In this document: piece by piece, positions 32,346 through 44,064 of the stretch
Numbering within the stretch: position 1 is the stretch's first letter
How the letters are laid out: every line of letters begins with the position of its first letter
The notes under the pieces: generated by a model
What the model was told of the DNA's origin: nothing
The model's database searches: none
Seen by the model: the letters and a program-made list of their open reading frames with translations, nothing else
Assembly (NCBI GenBank): GCA_034440575.1
Contig: JAOTOL010000908.1
Coordinates: 33,501-97,500 of the forward strand
Reading direction: 5' to 3'
DNA length: 64,000 bases
DNA from: Imbricaverruca yamaguchii
Lineage: Eukaryota; Arthropoda; Thecostraca; Neoverrucidae
Program-made: the position numbers and the translations under genes

Positions 32346-35300
32346 CGCCGCGCCAGGCACCTCGAACATCGGGTCATCTCAATACAGTGGAATCTGACTG
32401 AAATAAAACGCAACCATTATCATCGGCGTGGCAATATCCGACTTCAGAGAGGGAGCGCTCGTCACATTTAAAGTTGCCCAACAGTCAACGGCAAATGGCA
32501 CCGGGCTATGCTCAGTATTATTATGCAGGAGTTGGCCAGTGTCACGCCATCAGTTTGCAACCTTCACCTCGAACGTTTTAATTCATAAGTAGCCAAAGTG
32601 ATTGAAGATCAAGCATTGCCTGCCAGGTATGAAGGTTAGCAGAGCACACCAAAAACGAGCACGAGCATGCGGAGGCCCGAGTATGTTGAGATAAACAAAA
32701 AAATACTTTCAACATGGGCGACACCATCATAAAATAACTTTACGGTCGATAAATATTGCGACTGACGCTAGCAAAGTTCCAGACCATGTTTTCGTTCCAA
32801 CAGTTAGGTCTGTTCAGCTAAAAGCGATCTGATAAAATCCATGCCATTGTTCTCTTTTAAGTACTTGTATTATTTGTTGGAAGACCTCCTTCTGAAGCAT
32901 GCATATGTTTGCTACCCAGAAGCGTTTGAGGTTTCAAAACCTGGGACGGAATGGCGCGTCGCGCCGCTTTATTACAAGCCAAACATTTAGTATTAATAAA
33001 GTGCCAAGTGGCAAAGGCAGACAGTGATGGCCTATCTGACAGCATTCCGGAAACCGCAGAAGGTAAGTTTGTGTCCTCTGGTAGTCTTGGCTGGCTTAAG
33101 CCTTGGGCTAAACCGGCTGGTCAAAGTTAGCTTTAACTGAAGGTCGCCAAGTTGACGATAGGCATTGCTATTTGTGATTTGCTATTTGCTAGTTAGCAAA
33201 CGTTGTTGACGAATTCAAAGATCACAAATATGCGAGCTCCACAAAACTCAGATGTGTTGGGGAGTCAGAGACTAAACAAAAGCATTTGCATGAATCGCTG
33301 GTGCATCGCGCTAACGAAAGAAGAATGCATTGGGAGTTGCTCGGATGAAAACTTTGTGTCGCTTTCTGAATGATGACTGCACAAAATCGGAGCAATAGCA
33401 GACCACGGCCGCTTCGCTGTCAGCGAGAGTTACGCAGCGACTCAGGGTATTGTGATTACGCCTGGGCAATGAAGTGGTGACACGTTAGCTGCGATGCTGC
33501 ATAACTAAACGCTCGTCGGCCGGAAGTACATTAATCAACGTCCAACGATCAGCAGACCATAGCAGGCGTTAAAAGTGTCCCGCGGTCGGCCAGCACGCAA
33601 TGGTGATGCCTTAGACACGCCAAGGTTGAAAACCAAATTGTGGGGCTGTCATGTCCTTCCCTAAATGCGGTGTAGAGTTCGCGAAGAGCATCCACATGCA
33701 CTAGCTTTTGTACCGCATATTTAGAGCCTTTTGCATTTCTTGCGGACGTAGCATCCCGCCTTTCCATCAAGGCCTCCGAAAACCCCATGAAATTGAGGCT
33801 ACACGCCGCTGATACGTCAAAATGCAGGCCCTAGAGACATGGAAAACCACACCGTGACGAAACCCTACAAGGTACCGTGCACCGTGATATCGCAACAAAA
33901 GCAAGCTAACTAAATGTGACCTCTGTAACTTTGCATAACAAGCTTATGACCTTGTTGCTTCTCCCAACATAGTGCGCCCAAAATGCATCCATATAAAGTG
34001 CATACATTGCATTCCATAATGCACATCTTACACACCATCTTCAGAGCAGGCCGCTGGCCCATGTGCAACCATCGTAGCATCTAATGCAATTGACCCAGTC
34101 GCGTAAGTATTACAACATTATTATATCTTTCGGTGGGGCTTATTTGATCCCTTCTGGATCTCGCTACTTAATGGGTCAATATTTTCAGAACGAAAAATAT
34201 CTTCGAATCCCTGCATTTTCAATTACTTTTTATAAAATAAAACCAGGAAATTTTAACAAAGGCGGATGCGGAAGGAATCTGACTGGTTTTCAAAGCTGAT
34301 CAAACTGAAAAGTTGGCTTGACATGCCCTCTAGAATCTCTATCCGAAGCCGCTTGTGATGATTCCAAAAACTGTGTGCTTTTTCTTGCGGGGGGGGGGGG
34401 GTATCAATCCATATAAACCTTAAGATTGGCACCCATGAGCAAAATGGGACAAATTTCAAAAGATGACATTCACGAGAGGTCAAAAGGACAATGAAACGTG
34501 ACATGATCACAAGGTCAAAAGTCGGCTACAGAAGGTCACACTTATTTTTACTGCAATGTGCATATCTTCTGCTTCGAGATAATGCACAGATTTGGTGAGC
34601 AACATTGACCTATTGAGAAACACTGTGTAGTGAATTTGCCAATGGAGGAAGCATGGCATAGTGCTGTACAACAATAGTGCTTTTTAGTGTTTCAACAATA
34701 GTGCTGTCCATTGCTTATTTTCGCGAGTTTGGCGCACCTGTGATATCCAACGATTCTCCGGGACGATATTGGACCGCTGGTTCTGAGATTGCTTTTTGTG
34801 ATTGTGATATTTGATTCCTAGGCGTATCTGTTTTTTTAAATAAATAAATATTTTCTTCCGTCTTGTTTACCTATTTCTTAACTTTTTGTAAACCGAATAT
34901 CCATATCGAGATGGCTGTTTCCCTGCGTCATTGGTGTTACTAGGGGCTACCGACCTTGGGCCAAAGTTTTGGCGTATTTGTGTCTGAATGTTGTATTGGC
35001 GCTTGAAGTGTTTCTGGCTGGAGATAGAGCTCCAGGCTGTTTAGGGTGGGTGCTACAACTGGGGAGCGCTAATGGACAGAAAGCAAGTTGTCATACTGCA
35101 CACTTTCCATCTGACTCAATTGTATCAGCTAATTGTAATGTATCCATTACTTTTTATCCAAATCTTTTTTCCGGTGGAGATGCCCTGTAAACAGACCAGC
35201 TTTACAGATATTTTCTTTGACATCAGAAGCCATTTCTGAACCAAATAATTTACTCGGCATTGGCAATTTTTCGTTAGGGGAATAATTCTAAGGCGTTTTA

Positions 35301-35600
35301 TCAACTTTTCATTCCGTGAAAAATGGCATGCATTCTCTTTAACCCTCGCCAGTATTCGGCATTTTACCACCTTCGGTCGTATGGGGAGGTACGACCCCCC
35401 CCTCCCTGGCGATTCTTAACCGTGCATGTTACGAAAACTAACAAAAGACCAAGGTGATAGATCTGGCCGAGATCTCGCGATTGAAATTTAGTATGGCCTT
35501 CTAAGATCAATGGTTGACCTTCCAGATCAGGTCTGATGTCTAAACTATATTTCTTTTTGTATTTTCTTCAGAAAATCGTCAGTCATATTAAAACTACTGT
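32346..35600. other. Long stretch without recognised genes
   Basis: No gene supported. Noted only: a run of 14 G at about 34388-34401, a 79-residue minus-strand open frame at 33549-33788 without recognisable features, and a small palindromic stretch near 35375-35400 (ggtcgtatggggaggtacgacc). Confidence 0.45.
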
Positions 35601-35611
35601 TTAAATATGCA

Positions 35612-36130
35612 TGAAATGGACCTGACATCGGCACCCACTGACAGTAATGCGCACCTCGTGACCTGACATCGTTACCTACTGATAGTAATATACAGTGGGA
35701 CCTGGCATCAGCACCCACTGACAGTAATCTACACCGGAACCTGACATTGACACCCGCTGACAGTAATCTACACTGGGACCTGACATTGACACCCGCTGAC
35801 AGCAATGCACACCTCGGGACCTGACATCGACACCCGCCGACAGTAATCTACACCGGGACCTGACATCGACACCCGCCGACAGTAATCTACACCGGGACCT
35901 GACATCTACACCCGCTGACAGCAATGCACACCTCGGGACCTGACATCGACACCCGCCGACAGTAATCTACACCGGGACCTGACATCGACACCCGCCGACA
36001 GTAATCTACACCGGGACCTGACATCGACACCCGCCGACAGTACCGGAACCTGACATCTACACCCGCCGACAGCAATGTACACCTGGGGACCTGAGATCGA
36101 CACTCGCTGGCAGTAGTCTACAAAATAGCT
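35612..36130 (-). repeat. 39-bp satellite, inverted array
   Basis: About 13 units of the same 39-bp satellite as 13995-15428 but on the opposite strand (gggacctgacatcgacaccc, then gccgacagtaatctacacc). It includes partial units (near 36040). Confidence 0.95.
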
Positions 36131-36189
36131 GGAAAGCATGCGTTCTTCAACACCATATAAGGCGAGTTTGCGGACAGAACATCGTGAGT

Positions 36190-36660
36190 TTATTTACTGG
36201 CATGCATGGAAACATCTACGGAAATCGAGGACGCATACAAATGGGGTCTTTTACTGGCACGCCGGTCTAAAAATGCGGTCTGTGACAGCCATCAAAGCGG
36301 TGTCAGTTCGATTGTTCAATCCGGGCCCATGCCGATGAGGCGATTGAAGCCTGATTTGCAGTGAAATATTCGCATAGCTGCTCGAACTCGATGCGTTCGG
36401 AGATCTCAGCAAAGACCGGCCAGATAGGGTCGGGCTGACAGACACCGACAGACATCTCGTAGATCTCAGTGATTTCTCAACGAGGTGCGCGATGGCCAGC
36501 TTCCATGTGTTGGGTACGGCGTGCTGGGCGAAACCGGTGTCGACCATATCAGCAAGTACGGTGGCTCAACGATTCCAGACACACTTGTACAGTGCACTGG
36601 CAGCCTTTGGTGAGATTGTATGCTCCCATGAGCTTCACCTCATGCGAAGGCAGTCGGCGC
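36190..36660 (-). pseudogene. Non-LTR reverse-transcriptase fragment, frameshifted
   Basis: Minus-strand pieces in different frames line up with the N-terminal half of a reverse transcriptase: MVDTGFAQHAVPNTWKLAI (fits the conserved G-x-P-x-W-K region), FAEISERIEFEQLCEYF (fits the K-x-x-E-R region), ALMAVTDRIF and VCVLDFRRCFHAC (fits motif A, with the catalytic Asp). At least two frame changes are needed, so it is a dead fragment. The family is probably within the CR1/Jockey group. It abuts the 46-bp satellite on its right side. Confidence 0.6.
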
Positions 36661-36794
36661 CGGATGAGGTGCGGTCGCGCATGCCGTCCATCACACGGCA
36701 CCACCACACAGGAGTCACGAGAGACAATCGGGAGGCGCGGGTGGTGACGCGAGGTACGTCCGGCGGCTGGTTCGGTCCGAACGTGACCACCCGC

Positions 36795-37300
36795 ACCTCG
36801 GGCCCGAGTCAGCGCTGGATGCACCCGGGGCCGTACCCACACCTCGGGCCCGCGTCAGCGTTGGGTGCACCCGCAGCCATACCCGCACCTCGGGCCCGAG
36901 TCAGCGCTGGGTGCACCCGCGGCCGTACCCGCACCTCAGGCCCGAGTCAGTGCTGGGTGCACCCGCGGCCGTACCCGCACCTCTGGCCTGCGTCAGTGCT
37001 GGGTGCACCCGCGGCCGTACACGCACCTCTGGCCTGCGTCAGTGCTGGGTGCACCCGCGGCCGTACCCGCACCTCTGGCCTGCGTCAGTGCTGGGTGCAC
37101 CCGCGGCCGTACACGCACCTCTGGCCTGCGTCAGTGCTGGGTGCACCCGCGGCTGTACCCGCACCTCTGGCCTGCGTCAGTGCTGGGTGCACCCGGGGCC
37201 GTACCCGCACCTCGGGCCTGCGTCAGTGCTGGGTGCACCCGCGGCCATACACGCACCTCTGGCCTGCGTCAGCGCTGGGTGCACCCGCGGCCCTGTGCCC
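36795..37300. repeat. 46-bp GC-rich satellite, about 11 copies
   Basis: Unit: gggtgcacccgcggccgtac, ccgcacctctggcctgcgtc, agtgct. GC-rich, with types cctctggcctg and cctcgggcccg. All three plus-strand frames stay open over long distances because the unit has no stop codons; these are not proteins. Confidence 0.96.
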
Positions 37301-38030
37301 TCAGCTGCCACGAGGACTCGCATTGCGCCATGTAGAGCTGCGGCCGCCCTTCCATGTGCGCTGATCATGTTCTGAGCCATCTTTGTAGGACGATGTAGTG
37401 AAGCTTGAATGCTGTTCGAGATGATTGAGGACAGAGGATAGAACCTATGTCACCTGTGTCGGCATAGTACGTCACCATAACACCGTAGGGTTTCGTTTCT
37501 CAAATGCAACACCGTTCAGAGTTCCCTTGATAATTGATGGGTCATTCTTTACACAACGGAAAGATGCTGATCTCGACAAGCAACGCCAAACTAGGGCGTT
37601 ACACCCGACAGCAAAATCCTGTGTTTGGACTAGTGTCGGAGCACGATCTGCCACTCGTCTACATTCAGCATGGATTTTTACCTTTCAATGTTTCCATAGA
37701 TCGAAGTAAACTACACATGCGCATATCCGTATTGTCTATTCAATTGTAAGCATCGGCTTTCTTATTACCTTCCCAAACCTATCAATAATTAGTTCATGAA
37801 TGCTCCGAAACTGGACGGACCTGGCATCCCAGCCCGCTCATCCCGTCTTCACATACTGACCGTCCGATCCCTTCCACCAGTTACGTCACGCTAGGGCCGG
37901 GCGACAGGGATGGCAAAATCACCCGGGTGAACCAGCCTTCTCTCTGGTACCTTCTATGAGCCGTTGGGTTGAGTTGGTAAGTATACATTTCGACCAAAAT
38001 ACGTCTATGCCCAACTCAGCTCAATCCTAA
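37301..38030. other. No gene recognised
   Basis: No supported coding region or repeat apart from edges of the neighbouring arrays. Confidence 0.5.
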
Positions 38031-39110
38031 CACAATCCGGCTAATTAAAATTCGTATAAGTTCTCCTGGCTAAGCACAACATTAAACCCAACACAGCCCA
38101 CCCCATTAAACCCAACTCAGCCCAACCCAATTCAATCCAATCCCATCCCACCAAACTAAACTTAACTCAGACTTACCCAAACCTTACAGCCCAACTCCAC
38201 TCAATCCTACAACAATCCGACTGATTCAAATTCATCTCAGTTCTGACTGACTAAGCACAACATTAAACCAAACTCAGCCCAACCCAATGCTATCCAATCC
38301 AATCCAGCCCAACGCACCTGAACTCAGCCCTACCCAAACCTAACAGCCCACGCAAACCCAACCCAAACGCAAACCCAAACCTAACCCAACGCAACTCAAC
38401 CCAGCCAAACCCTATCCAACCCGGCCCAACCCAGTCCAACTCAACCCAACCCAACCCAACCTGACCCAACCAAGCCAAACCCACCCAAAGCCAACCGAAC
38501 CCAACCAAACCCAACCAAACGAAACCAAACCCAACCAAACGAAACCCAACCCAACCAAACGAAACCAAACCCAACCAAACGAAACCAAACCCAACCAAAC
38601 GAAACCAAACCCAACCAAACGAAACCAAACCCAACCAAACGAAACCAAACCCAACCAAACGAAACCAAACCCAACCAAACGAAACCAAACCCAACCAAAC
38701 GAAACCAAACCCAACCAAACGAAACCAAACCCAACCAAACCCAACCAAACGAAACCAAACCCAACCAAACGAAACCAAACCCAACCAAACGAAACCAAAC
38801 CCAACCAAACGAAACCAAACCCAACCAAACGAAACCAAACCCAACCAAACGAAACCAAACTCAACCAAACGAAACCAAACCCAACCAAACGAAACCAAAC
38901 CCAACCAAACGAAACCAAACCCAACCAAACGAAACCAAACCCAACCAAACGAAACCAAACCCAACCAAACGAAACCAAACCCAACCAAACGAAACCAAAC
39001 CCAACCAAACGAAACCAAACCCAACCAAATGAAACCAAGCCCAACGAAACGAAACCAAACCAAACCACCAAACCAAACCAAACCAAACCACCAAACCCAA
39101 CCAAACCAAA
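38031..39110. repeat. 20-bp CCCAACCAAACGAAACCAAA satellite with degenerate edges
   Basis: About 27 nearly perfect 20-bp units from about 38506 to 39060, flanked on the left by ~450 bp of degenerate aacccaacccaa-type sequence and on the right by aaccaaaccacc repeats. The plus strand has almost no G and the minus strand almost no C (strong strand skew). The minus strand is free of stops in every frame, giving Trp/Phe/Gly/Leu-rich frames of up to 263 codons that should not be annotated as proteins. Confidence 0.97.
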
Positions 39111-41060
39111 CCCTGGAAGCGCACCCAACTAATCCTGTTCCTGATGAAATCCTTGGACCTAGGATATATTGCTAAATGATCTTCCGCAATTGTGGCATCA
39201 CTGAGAAACTAAACCATACTATAATTATCAACCCTTCCCCACAATCACGGAGATAGTGCAATATTATTTCATCTCACATGTATCATGATAATCACCTTTG
39301 CATGCTATCTGCAATTACAATCGGTGCCAACGCAATGCCAAACGCAACTACAACGCCACCTATACCATATTGTACCTGACATGCTATACTTTAGCGACAT
39401 CTACTCCATTATGTTTCTTACCGGAAGTGCACCCATGAGGGAACTTGAAACATCAGCTCAATCCAACAGACATCGAATATAGAAGCGAAGTAGAGCGATC
39501 ATGAGTCAGAACGTATAAAATGAAGGACACTGGAGACATGTGCCCCTCCCCATGGAAAGGTGGCGCCCCTCTGATCACGAGAGGAACGCCAACTTTCCCC
39601 TGCAAAGGTGGCGCATGGAAAAGAAACCCTTATGCGAAAGCTTGTGTGCACGTTCCCAGCTCACATCCCCACACCCTACTCGATATATTTTTCAGCCAAA
39701 GGTAATCTTCTTAGAGGAGAAGACGCCCCTTTGAGATCGAACGACGTCCTTCCAGTATGCTTGACATCACCCCCTCCCCCAGTTCAACCAATATTCTAGT
39801 CGGGAATTTCCTTCGAGGAGCTATCGGAGTGGAGCCACTCTAAGGTAATGGCTCTCCTCCAAACGTGTTCTTCCTCCATGAAATGCCTTGGATCTGCCTG
39901 TGTTACGAGTTTAAGCTTTAAGTTCAGGGAGCTGGCATTTGTGTTAGCCAGTTACATTGGTTTGAGGCGCTTCGACTGTGCTTCTCATGTCACAGCCGTA
40001 CCTGACAGAATATATACTTCAAATGAGCAGGCGTTATGGGAAGACATTCCAGACTCCAGAGTGCAGGCCATCATAAACCAAGAACCCTATCCAAGGAAGA
40101 CGCCGGTAAAATAATCCTGGATAATTTGGCATCCGTATAGCTAATTTCCCAACAATTATTTTCCAAGCCAGATTAAGTCATAGTGTAATGAGGTCAGTTA
40201 GGAAAGAAACTACGGACGTTTTTGCCTAAATGGCATCTTGTGACGCATATAGTTGATAGTGGAGAGACGCCAGCATGAGCAATGACGACTTGAACAAGTA
40301 GATGACATATGGCGGCGACACTACAGGATCATTAAAGTCGATGACTTTATATTTTCATGTATGCAATTATTGTGCTCTGGTGATGTCAGGCAACAGCAAT
40401 ATATTTATGGTCTGGCCATAGTAAAACAGGCCGTAAAGATGAACTAGGCCCATTTTTGTCACGGGGTGATGTTCAAATCTGAAGTATGTACGTAAATGCA
40501 CCATTCGTGGTATCAGTACCCTCGTAGGAATCCACGAATAATTCGATAGGTATGCCCTGCGAACCTGAAAATGTAGTGTTTTCTATCCTCAGACACAGTT
40601 AAATATGAGCATGTCATGATCTATGAAAGCGTTTTCCTTTGACCTAACATGAAAGGTGACCTAATTGGCCTACTTGGGATTTTGTTCAAATTATTCACCA
40701 ATCGCAAAATCTCACCATCTGCAATACTCTGGTTCCGCCCCACGTTCCACCACTATATTTTGAAAACATCAAGGGGAAGTGCTGGGCCTCCTCCGCCTAC
40801 AATACGCCGGAATGTGACAAATTGCCGAATACGTCGCGATGGGCAATGCATGCGTTACGAGTTAAATAGGAATGAGCGGAAAGAAGCACTGTCGTGGATC
40901 ATGTGCGTGGTCCTGCGGTGTGGTATTCTCAACCCATCTTAGAAGATTGAACGCCCGCATGCCAACTGATGTTCTTGAAAATTGATGCGTCTACCAAAAT
41001 ATGTGGATAGAGGAGATTCCGATGGTACCGGACAACAGTTTGCACCTAACACCTGAATTT
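39111..41060. other. No gene; fragment of a dispersed repeat
   Basis: 39540-39860 (ggtggcgcccctctgatcac, ggtggcgcatgg) resembles 27955-28185 and 47690-47840. No gene is supported in the rest. Confidence 0.5.
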
Positions 41061-41066
41061 CCCTAT

Positions 41067-41282
<216 letters not shown>

Positions 41283-41287
<5 letters not shown>

Positions 41288-41911
41288 CCCTGGAAACGCG
41301 CAATACCAGCTAGAACCTGATCATGACCACCACATGTGCAATGACGGTTACTTGCTCATTCCAGAACATCCTTCAACGGAGGCTGACGAACGGGTAGGTA
41401 AGCGCAGCGATGGAGAGTCGCAGCTATTAATTAGACCTCCATGGTATATCCTTGCCCATCCGATAAATATTGCTTCCGGAAGACGCGGATACGCGCAAAT
41501 CTTCTTCGCGAGAACAGCCCAACGCCCAACCACATCAGAGGTACATTTCAGGCGGATATAGCTTCACTCGCGAGAAGCTGAATACATGAAGACAAAACTA
41601 GTCACACCTTACTCCTTTACGTTTCTTCACATTACTTCATTCGCGCTATGTTCGATATGCGACACGTCACGCGCCCGTACACCAACACAATAGTAGCCTC
41701 CTGGGTCATCCAGCAGCAGCAATGGAAGTCAGCCATCTTGGTGTCGCGCACATAACGCGTCTGCCGCGCAATCGGTGCAGTCAGTATTCCGGACTGTCGG
41801 TCTCGCGGCTCCGGACTAGGTGGTGATGGTGCAGCTGATCTTGGTGATGGCACCACAGGTGACTGGGTTGCTCGCAATTATTGTTCGGATGCTGGCGGAT
41901 CCTCCTCGGAC

Positions 41912-41912
<1 letters not shown>
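41283..41912 (-). repeat. Core of composite repeat family, copy 2 (inverted)
   Basis: Reverse complement of 970-1610. The left edge is (TA)n and the right edge is (CA)n(TA)n. No gene recognised. Confidence 0.75.
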
Positions 41913-41983
<71 letters not shown>

Positions 41984-42010
41984 TATATATATATATATAC
42001 ATATACATAA

Positions 42011-42072
<62 letters not shown>
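41913..42072. repeat. (CA)n then (TA)n microsatellite
   Basis: (CA)n at 41917-41944 and (TA)n with ATGCATA and ACATAAATG breaks to 42072, then a short link (gattataggacaaatgtacg) into the TACGTA array, as at 725-745 in reverse complement. Confidence 0.96.
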
Positions 42073-42081
<9 letters not shown>

Positions 42082-42084
42082 GAT

Positions 42085-42690
42085 TATAGGACAAATGTAC
42101 GTACGCAAATGTACGTAAACGCAAATGTACGTAAGCGCAAATGTATGTCAGCGCAACAATACCTAAGCTTAAAAGAATGCAAGAGGAAATGTACGTATGA
42201 ACCAATGTACTTACATTTAGGATTACGTGCCTCTGTGTTAAGCGCCTTTGGTTAGGTGCATATGCCATGCGTACATTTGCTCTTAGATACATTTGCGCAC
42301 ACGTACATTTAGCCTTACGTACATTTGCGTTTACGTACATTTACGTTCAAGTACATTTTCGCTTCCGTACTTTGCACTTACGTAGATTTGCGCTTCCGTG
42401 CACTTTCGCATACGTAAATTTGCACATACGTACATTTACCCTTACATACATCTGCGCATACACATTTTTGCGCATGCGTACATATGCCCTTAGTTCATTT
42501 GCGCTTCGTACATTTCCTCATACGTACTTTTGCACATACGTACATTTGCCCTTACGTACATTTGCGCTTACGTACATTTACGCATACGTACTTTTGCGCA
42601 TTCGTACATTTGCGCATACGTGCTTTTGCCCTCATGTACATTTGCGCTTACGTACATTTGCGCTTACGTACATTTGCGCATGCGTGAAGG
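42085..42690 (-). repeat. TACGTA minisatellite array, inverted copy
   Basis: The same ~16-bp family as 1-390 on the other strand, about 600 bp long. It contains the same non-repetitive spacer (ggttaggtgcatatgccatg at about 42253), confirming the order [array with spacer, microsatellite, core] seen at 1-1610. Confidence 0.9.
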
Positions 42691-42699
42691 ATTAGATGT

Positions 42700-42860
42700 T
42701 CCAGATGGCGGCCACCGGTGTTGACATGGTCGCATCCTCACAATGTTTAGTGAGCGTTGACACGCGTCGTGAGGGGGGGGGGCGAATTGCGCCCACACCT
42801 CCGGTTTTTCGCATATAATTCCAGATTTTATCGGGTGATATACGCCATTGTCTGTGTATC
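42700..42860. mobile_element. End fragment of the TTAA-flanked element plus shared flank
   Basis: 42757-42850 (gacacgcgtcgtgagggggg ... cctccggtttttcgcatata) matches the right end of the element at 58226-59113 in reverse complement. The preceding 57 bp (gttccagatggcggccaccg ...) also match DNA outside that element at 59115-59190, so this piece was duplicated together with its flank. Confidence 0.6.
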
Positions 42861-43372
42861 TGTTTTAGCATATAATTCTGCCTATGCCCTGCAAGTGCTG
42901 TCCAGGCAAACCTCAGCCTCCAGGACTGCGTGAAATCAGAGGGCGAGCCGAGCGGGCGCGAAGGTCCCGATGAAACTAAGTTGGCGTGTAGGACCGGGGA
43001 AGTTGTCCTCTGCTCACAAGATGGAGAGCTGGTTTTGCAGGGCCGTATGAAGCGAACGGATATCGAGAAGGAGTGCACATTGGAATGGGAGCTTCTGGAT
43101 GGAAAGACGGGTGAGGCCCTCTAGTGTGGACCCTTACCGGCCGCCGCTGTGTCATCAAGGAACGCAATCCCTCCCCCACAACCACTGAAATGTGATTACT
43201 CTTCAGGGAGAGGGTTGGGGCTGCTGGCTTGGATTAAGCAGACAGCTACTCGATTTGCACACTCCGGTAAGCAACGAGCTCGACAATAGGTTGTACTAGA
43301 CACGAGTCGATTGTGCACTCCGGAATATACGCCTTTGTCTTCGTCTTTGGCTTTCTTAGGCTCCCGTGCCGC

Positions 43373-43455
43373 TATAAAACAGTGAGCCGGCTACAGTTCA
43401 GCACACACAGTCAGGGATTCGCAGCTGACACAGCATCCACCGTCACAGTCTGCAG
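43373..43455 (+). promoter_or_regulatory. TATA promoter and non-coding first exon of copy B
   Basis: TATAAAA at 43373-43379 is followed ~27 nt later by an initiator-like ttcagca; transcription probably starts near 43400. The short exon has no start codon in use and ends tctgcag|gtaagt, a consensus donor, at 43455. The same TATA box, spacing, exon and donor are conserved in copy D on the minus strand (57444-57362). Upstream similarity between B and D reaches at least 42930. This is a sequence-based call without transcript data. Confidence 0.75.
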
Positions 43456-44058
43456 GTAAGTCTTATGGCCGTGTATGTCCAGCTGGCAGTACGTCTGACG
43501 ACCGTGGATGTTCATCTGAAAGTGTGTTGGACGGTGTAGGTGTTCGACTGTATATCTCACGTCCAGGTATGCTCATCTCAAAGTATGTATGACGGTGTGA
43601 ATGTTCATCTGATAGCGCGTCTAGTGACTGTGAAGTGCAAGCCCAGCTGACAATACATCTGGCAGGCCTGTATGTCCACGTGACAGTACGTTTGACGGCC
43701 GTGTATGTTCGTCTGACAGTACGTCTGACTGGTTTGAATGCATGACTCCTGATGCGTATGTTCCACATATCACATCGTTGATGTGTTGGTGGTTTGGTCT
43801 CAACCTCCAATTCATCGCGTCACTAAAATTTACCATGCGATTCATGAATACCCACTCACATCAGATAAACATGAGGTGGCACTGTGACCTACCGCTTCCA
43901 TGATCTCAGATCACCATGAGCTGTCAATGTGACCTGCCGATTCCGTGACTTCATATCACCATGATGTGTCACTCTCGCCTCCCTTTTCCTTGACCTAAGA
44001 TCACCATGAGCTGCCACTGTAATCTGCCGCACTATTGACCAATACCCCATGTCCTCAG
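43456..44058 (+). repeat. First intron of copy B with two tandem arrays
   Basis: The 5' half (43460-43740) carries diverged ~40-bp units (cagtacgtctgac..ccgtg.atgttc). The 3' half (43850-44058) carries 45-bp units reading roughly ctcagatcaccatgagctgc cactgtgacctgccgcttcc gtgac. ATGs of the units lie at 43871, 43916, 43961 and 44006, exactly 45 bp apart; the true start at 44065 is the end of the series. The intron closes with tgtcctcag|atcaccATG. Confidence 0.8.
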
Positions 44059-44064
44059 ATCACC

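Noticed and set aside
33549..33788. 79-codon minus-strand frame
   Set aside because: No motif, signal peptide, splice context or duplicate copy; length is within chance expectation.
36492..37375. 290-codon plus-strand frame in the GC-rich region
   Set aside because: Stop-free 46-bp satellite read in all three frames, fused to the antisense of a non-LTR RT fragment.
38506..39060. Interstitial telomere
   Set aside because: The unit does not match TTAGG, TTAGGG or TTGGG arrays; it is a 20-bp satellite with GG blocks.
38290..39128. Long minus-strand open frames (up to 263 codons) rich in Trp, Phe, Gly and Leu
   Set aside because: They run through a 20-bp tandem repeat without stops in any minus-strand frame; no start context, splice sites or non-repeat coding flank.
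42930..43124. 64-codon plus-strand frame upstream of copy B, partly matched in copy D
   Set aside because: Only part is shared with D, where an indel removes the end; it lies upstream of the TATA box and shows no domain.
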